From Citrobacter youngae (lineage in GTDB: Bacteria > Pseudomonadota > Gammaproteobacteria > Enterobacterales > Enterobacteriaceae): a stretch of 64,000 nt of DNA. The stretch's first letter is position 1. Each line of letters begins with the position of its first letter. The notes under the pieces were generated by a model. That model was not told the DNA's origin. It saw nothing but the letters and a program-made list of their open reading frames with translations, and ran no database searches. Shown here one piece after another: positions 61,619-64,000 of the stretch. The position numbers and the translations under genes are program-made. Location: assembly GCF_003818115.1 (NCBI RefSeq), contig NZ_RPOI01000016.1, positions 248,001-312,000 on the forward strand, read 5' to 3'.

Positions 61619-63440
61619 GAGCGAATGCCTTGTACCAGGAGAGAATCAACCCTGTGGCAACCGCATTGCGCGGACCTTCGGTGCCACGAATGTTGCCGCG
61701 CCCGGCAACGAGGCGATAATGAGCCAGTGCATCGGTGACCAGTTGCGGAACTTCGAAGTCCAGCGAGGAACCGCCAACCAGCACGACAAAAGGAATGTCC
61801 CGAATATTCCCGGTCGGACTTACCTGACGTAGCGCTCTGAGCGCGTTGGTGACGAAAACGCGCTCCTTGGCGCTGCGGCGAATGGCGCGAACTTTCTCCA
61901 GCGCCAGTTCGCCCGGCAGTGGCACCAGTTCATCGGGTTTCACCACGCACACGCGGGCAAATACCGTTGGCGGGAGCGGGGTGGGGAAGAACTGGACGCT
62001 GCCGTCTTCGTGGCGAAGATGGAACAAGCTTTCAACTTTCGCCAGCGGGTATTTTTTAATCTCTTCAGCGAGATAACGATCATCCAGCCCCAGTTCTCTG
62101 GCAATGATCATTGTGACCATATCGCCGGCCCCTGCCAGATGCGTGGCAATAATTTCGCCTTTCGGGTTGATGATAGAGGCGTCAGTAGATCCGGCCCCAA
62201 GATCCAGAATAGCCAGTGGACGTGTAGTACCCGGTGTGGTTAAGGCACCCAGAATAGCGGCTTCGGCTTCAGCACCACCAACCTGCACATCAATGTTGAG
62301 TTTTTGCGTTATTTCCTGGGCAATCATCGCCATTTGCAGGCGATCTGATTTCACCATAGAAGCAATACCAACAGCCTGTTCCAACGAAAACTCGCCGGCA
62401 AGTCCCCCGGTCACGCTGACTGGGACTGAAGTATCAACTGCCAACAGATCCTGAATAAAGATTTCATGACTGGGTTTGTTGGTTAATTCAGCCATTGTCT
62501 GGCGTACGTGCTCCAGCATGCCGCCAATATTGGTTCCCGCCTCTCCGGTGACGTTATCCAGTTTCGGGCATTCGCCAACCGCTTTCATAATCGCGTCGGC
62601 ACCTGCCGCGACGTCGACGCGTACTGTTCGTCCTTGCGATTGCAGTTCCAGGTTTCCGGCAGGTATTGCACGAGCTTTCACATCACCTGACGGCGTTTTC
62701 ACCACTACCGCAGAGCGGTTGCCAATCAGTGCGCGGGCCATGGGGACAATGTTCCTGGTCTCCTCTGCGCTAAGGCTAAAGACAGTCGCGATTCCGTACG
62801 GGTTGGAAAGGGTTTCGATAACCTTGCCTGGAACAGCGACCTCAATGGCAGCCAGCATCCCCAACGGGATACGGTCGATATGAAGGACTTCATCGACGAT
62901 GGGCAGGGGATGAGTCAAACGATTACTGACCAACACACCATCATCCTGCTGCAAAATAACACCAGTCAACTGGTATCCGGCACGGACGGAGGCATTAATC
63001 ATCGTAGCAACATCGGCGAAATCAAATGCCGATGACACCACCAGAATATAGGGCGCATCCGCCGGACGACTGAGCAGGTCTTCCGGCGTAATAGTGACGC
63101 CCACGCCTAACCCGACACCGCCCGGTGTTTTAGGGTTATGGCCGATCATGGTGGATTCAGTGATGATGGTTTCGGTTATGGTTTCCATCGCCACGTCGCC
63201 AATGACCGGGGTGGCTTCGTTAATACGGATGAGCGAAATATCGCTGACATTGATACCGGCGTTTTTTGCCGCCAGCGTAAGGGCCTCCTGAATGCCAAAC
63301 ACATTACGTAATGTGCCCTTAATTCCGGTGGTTTCTACCAGCGCGCTGCCGGTGATGCTCAGCACGCCAGACTCATCCAGAGTAGCCAGAGCGACTTCCG
63401 TTGATGAGTTGCCTATGTCAATGCCTGCTATATATCGCAT
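61608..63440 (-). CDS. pduG: PduG, diol dehydratase reactivase large subunit
   Basis: Chaperone-like ATPase of 610 residues with an actin/Hsp70-type fold. N-terminal GIDIGNSSTEVALA is the phosphate 1 motif, ILDLGAGSTDASI near residue 417 is the second. With PduH it reactivates glycerol/diol dehydratase. It lies 15 bases downstream of pduE. Confidence 0.95.
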   Translation of the reverse strand: MRYIAGIDIGNSSTEVALATLDESGVLSITGSALVETTGIKGTLRNVFGIQEALTLAAKNAGINVSDISLIRINEATPVIGDVAMETITETIITESTMIGHNPKTPGGVGLGVGVTITPEDLLSRPADAPYILVVSSAFDFADVATMINASVRAGYQLTGVILQQDDGVLVSNRLTHPLPIVDEVLHIDRIPLGMLAAIEVAVPGKVIETLSNPYGIATVFSLSAEETRNIVPMARALIGNRSAVVVKTPSGDVKARAIPAGNLELQSQGRTVRVDVAAGADAIMKAVGECPKLDNVTGEAGTNIGGMLEHVRQTMAELTNKPSHEIFIQDLLAVDTSVPVSVTGGLAGEFSLEQAVGIASMVKSDRLQMAMIAQEITQKLNIDVQVGGAEAEAAILGALTTPGTTRPLAILDLGAGSTDASIINPKGEIIATHLAGAGDMVTMIIARELGLDDRYLAEEIKKYPLAKVESLFHLRHEDGSVQFFPTPLPPTVFARVCVVKPDELVPLPGELALEKVRAIRRSAKERVFVTNALRALRQVSPTGNIRDIPFVVLVGGSSLDFEVPQLVTDALAHYRLVAGRGNIRGTEGPRNAVATGLILSWYKAFAHGK

Positions 63441-63455
63441 GATCCTGTCCCTGAG

Positions 63456-63974
63456 TTAGTCGTCGCCTTTGAGTTTTTTACGCTCAACGTACAGCGCTGC
63501 CGCTTCACGAACGAAAGCTGCACAGATTTTTGCCTGATAACGATTTTCGAGATCGTCGGCGATAGCCATCAGCTCATCTTTTGTTGAGCGGTACGGGCGC
63601 AGCGCGTTGTAGATCTCAAGAATACGATCGTCAGGAACAGCGGTTAGCTCGGCAGCGCGCTCAAAGTTCATTGCCAGCCTGTCACGTCCGGCATCTTTGG
63701 CGATTTCCGCCTGGAGGCGCAGTGTTTCAGGGGTGATGCGCATGTCCTGCGCGGTCACTTTGTTGCTCAGAACATTTTCAAGCGTGAAGTCGTCCAGCGT
63801 TTTGTTGGTCGCAGTTTTTACCCACTCAGGATGTTTATTCGCGAGAGGGTAATCCGTGACTTTCGCGGTATGTGCTGATGAACTTGCCGCGGGCGGAGTC
63901 GCGGACTCGCCTTGCAGGCTGTTCATCCGGCTCAACACATCCCGAACCATCGATTCAATTGCGTCGGTATTCAT
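63456..63974 (-). CDS. pduE: PduE, diol dehydratase small subunit
   Basis: Gamma subunit of the B12-dependent propanediol dehydratase, 172 residues. N-terminal helix MNTDAIESMVRDVLSRM, a flexible Ala/Ser linker and the conserved NKHPEWVKTATNKTLDDFTL core. The ATG at 63974 follows GGAGG... spacing is AGGTATCCTCC on the opposite strand, i.e. GGATACCTCC before ATG. A six-residue longer start is unlikely. Confidence 0.95.
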   Translation of the reverse strand: MNTDAIESMVRDVLSRMNSLQGESATPPAASSSAHTAKVTDYPLANKHPEWVKTATNKTLDDFTLENVLSNKVTAQDMRITPETLRLQAEIAKDAGRDRLAMNFERAAELTAVPDDRILEIYNALRPYRSTKDELMAIADDLENRYQAKICAAFVREAAALYVERKKLKGDD

Positions 63975-63988
63975 GGAGGTATCCTTTA

Positions 63989-64000
63989 TCAAAGCGCCAC
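63989..64000 (-). CDS. pduD: Last codons of pduD (diol dehydratase medium subunit), partial
   Basis: The sequence GTG-GCG-CTT-TGA on the minus strand ends 14 bases before pduE. In pdu operons pduD lies directly here, so these are probably its last three codons and stop. Only position and an open frame support this. Confidence 0.5.
   Translation of the reverse strand: MAL

Overview
This window looks like the chromosome of an enterobacterium close to Citrobacter, with Salmonella as the nearest relative by layout. It shows the standard Enterobacteriaceae order colanic acid genes - galF - O-antigen locus - gnd - ugd - his operon - sbcB. It also carries a phsABC-like thiosulfate reductase operon and a pdu (1,2-propanediol) operon close to the his-sbcB block, which E. 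coli K-12 does not have here. Species assignment is inference; no rRNA or tRNA gene was seen.

Region 1 (1-5060, +) is the 3' end of the colanic acid cluster: wzxC (5' end outside the window), wcaK, wcaL and wcaM. Region 2 (5226-20561, +) starts with galF and a JUMPStart/ops element, followed by an ABC-transporter-type O-antigen cluster: manC, manB, wzm, wzt, a capping methyltransferase with a coiled coil, a small ORF in the same frame, a 1242-residue three-domain glycosyltransferase, gmd, rmd and two GT4 glycosyltransferases. manC-manB-gmd-rmd should make GDP-D-rhamnose, so the best prediction is a D-rhamnose homopolymer, capped by methylation and exported by Wzm/Wzt. No wzx, wzy or wzz is seen, and ugd is followed directly by hisI.

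Region 3 (20602-26000) is a decay zone. It holds a frameshifted membrane transferase-like gene, a decayed IS3-family element and a minus-strand group (HAD-UbiA prenyltransferase, small SMR-like transporter, SDR) whose SDR is cut after about 40 codons by the IS. It looks like a former polyprenyl-phosphate-sugar side-chain module.

Region 4 (26246-42968) is core: gnd, ugd with a consensus PmrA box, the his operon with HisL leader, attenuator and a hisG-hisD REP pair, then yeeZ, yeeY, plaP, the thiosulfate uptake pair tsuA-tsuB and sbcB. Region 5 (43366-50650, +) has phsABC, dacD, LexA-controlled sbmC, yeeA and yeeX. Region 6 (50690-64000, -) is the distal pdu operon from pduX back to pduE, with the likely last codons of pduD at the edge. 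It encodes shell proteins (PduJ, K, N, T, U), enzymes (PduL, O, P, Q, S, W, X, diol dehydratase small subunit) and the reactivase PduGH.

The main unusual points are the predicted D-rhamnan system with a possibly amber-split methyltransferase, a heptad-repeat coiled coil that could act as a length ruler, and the broken side-chain module next to it.
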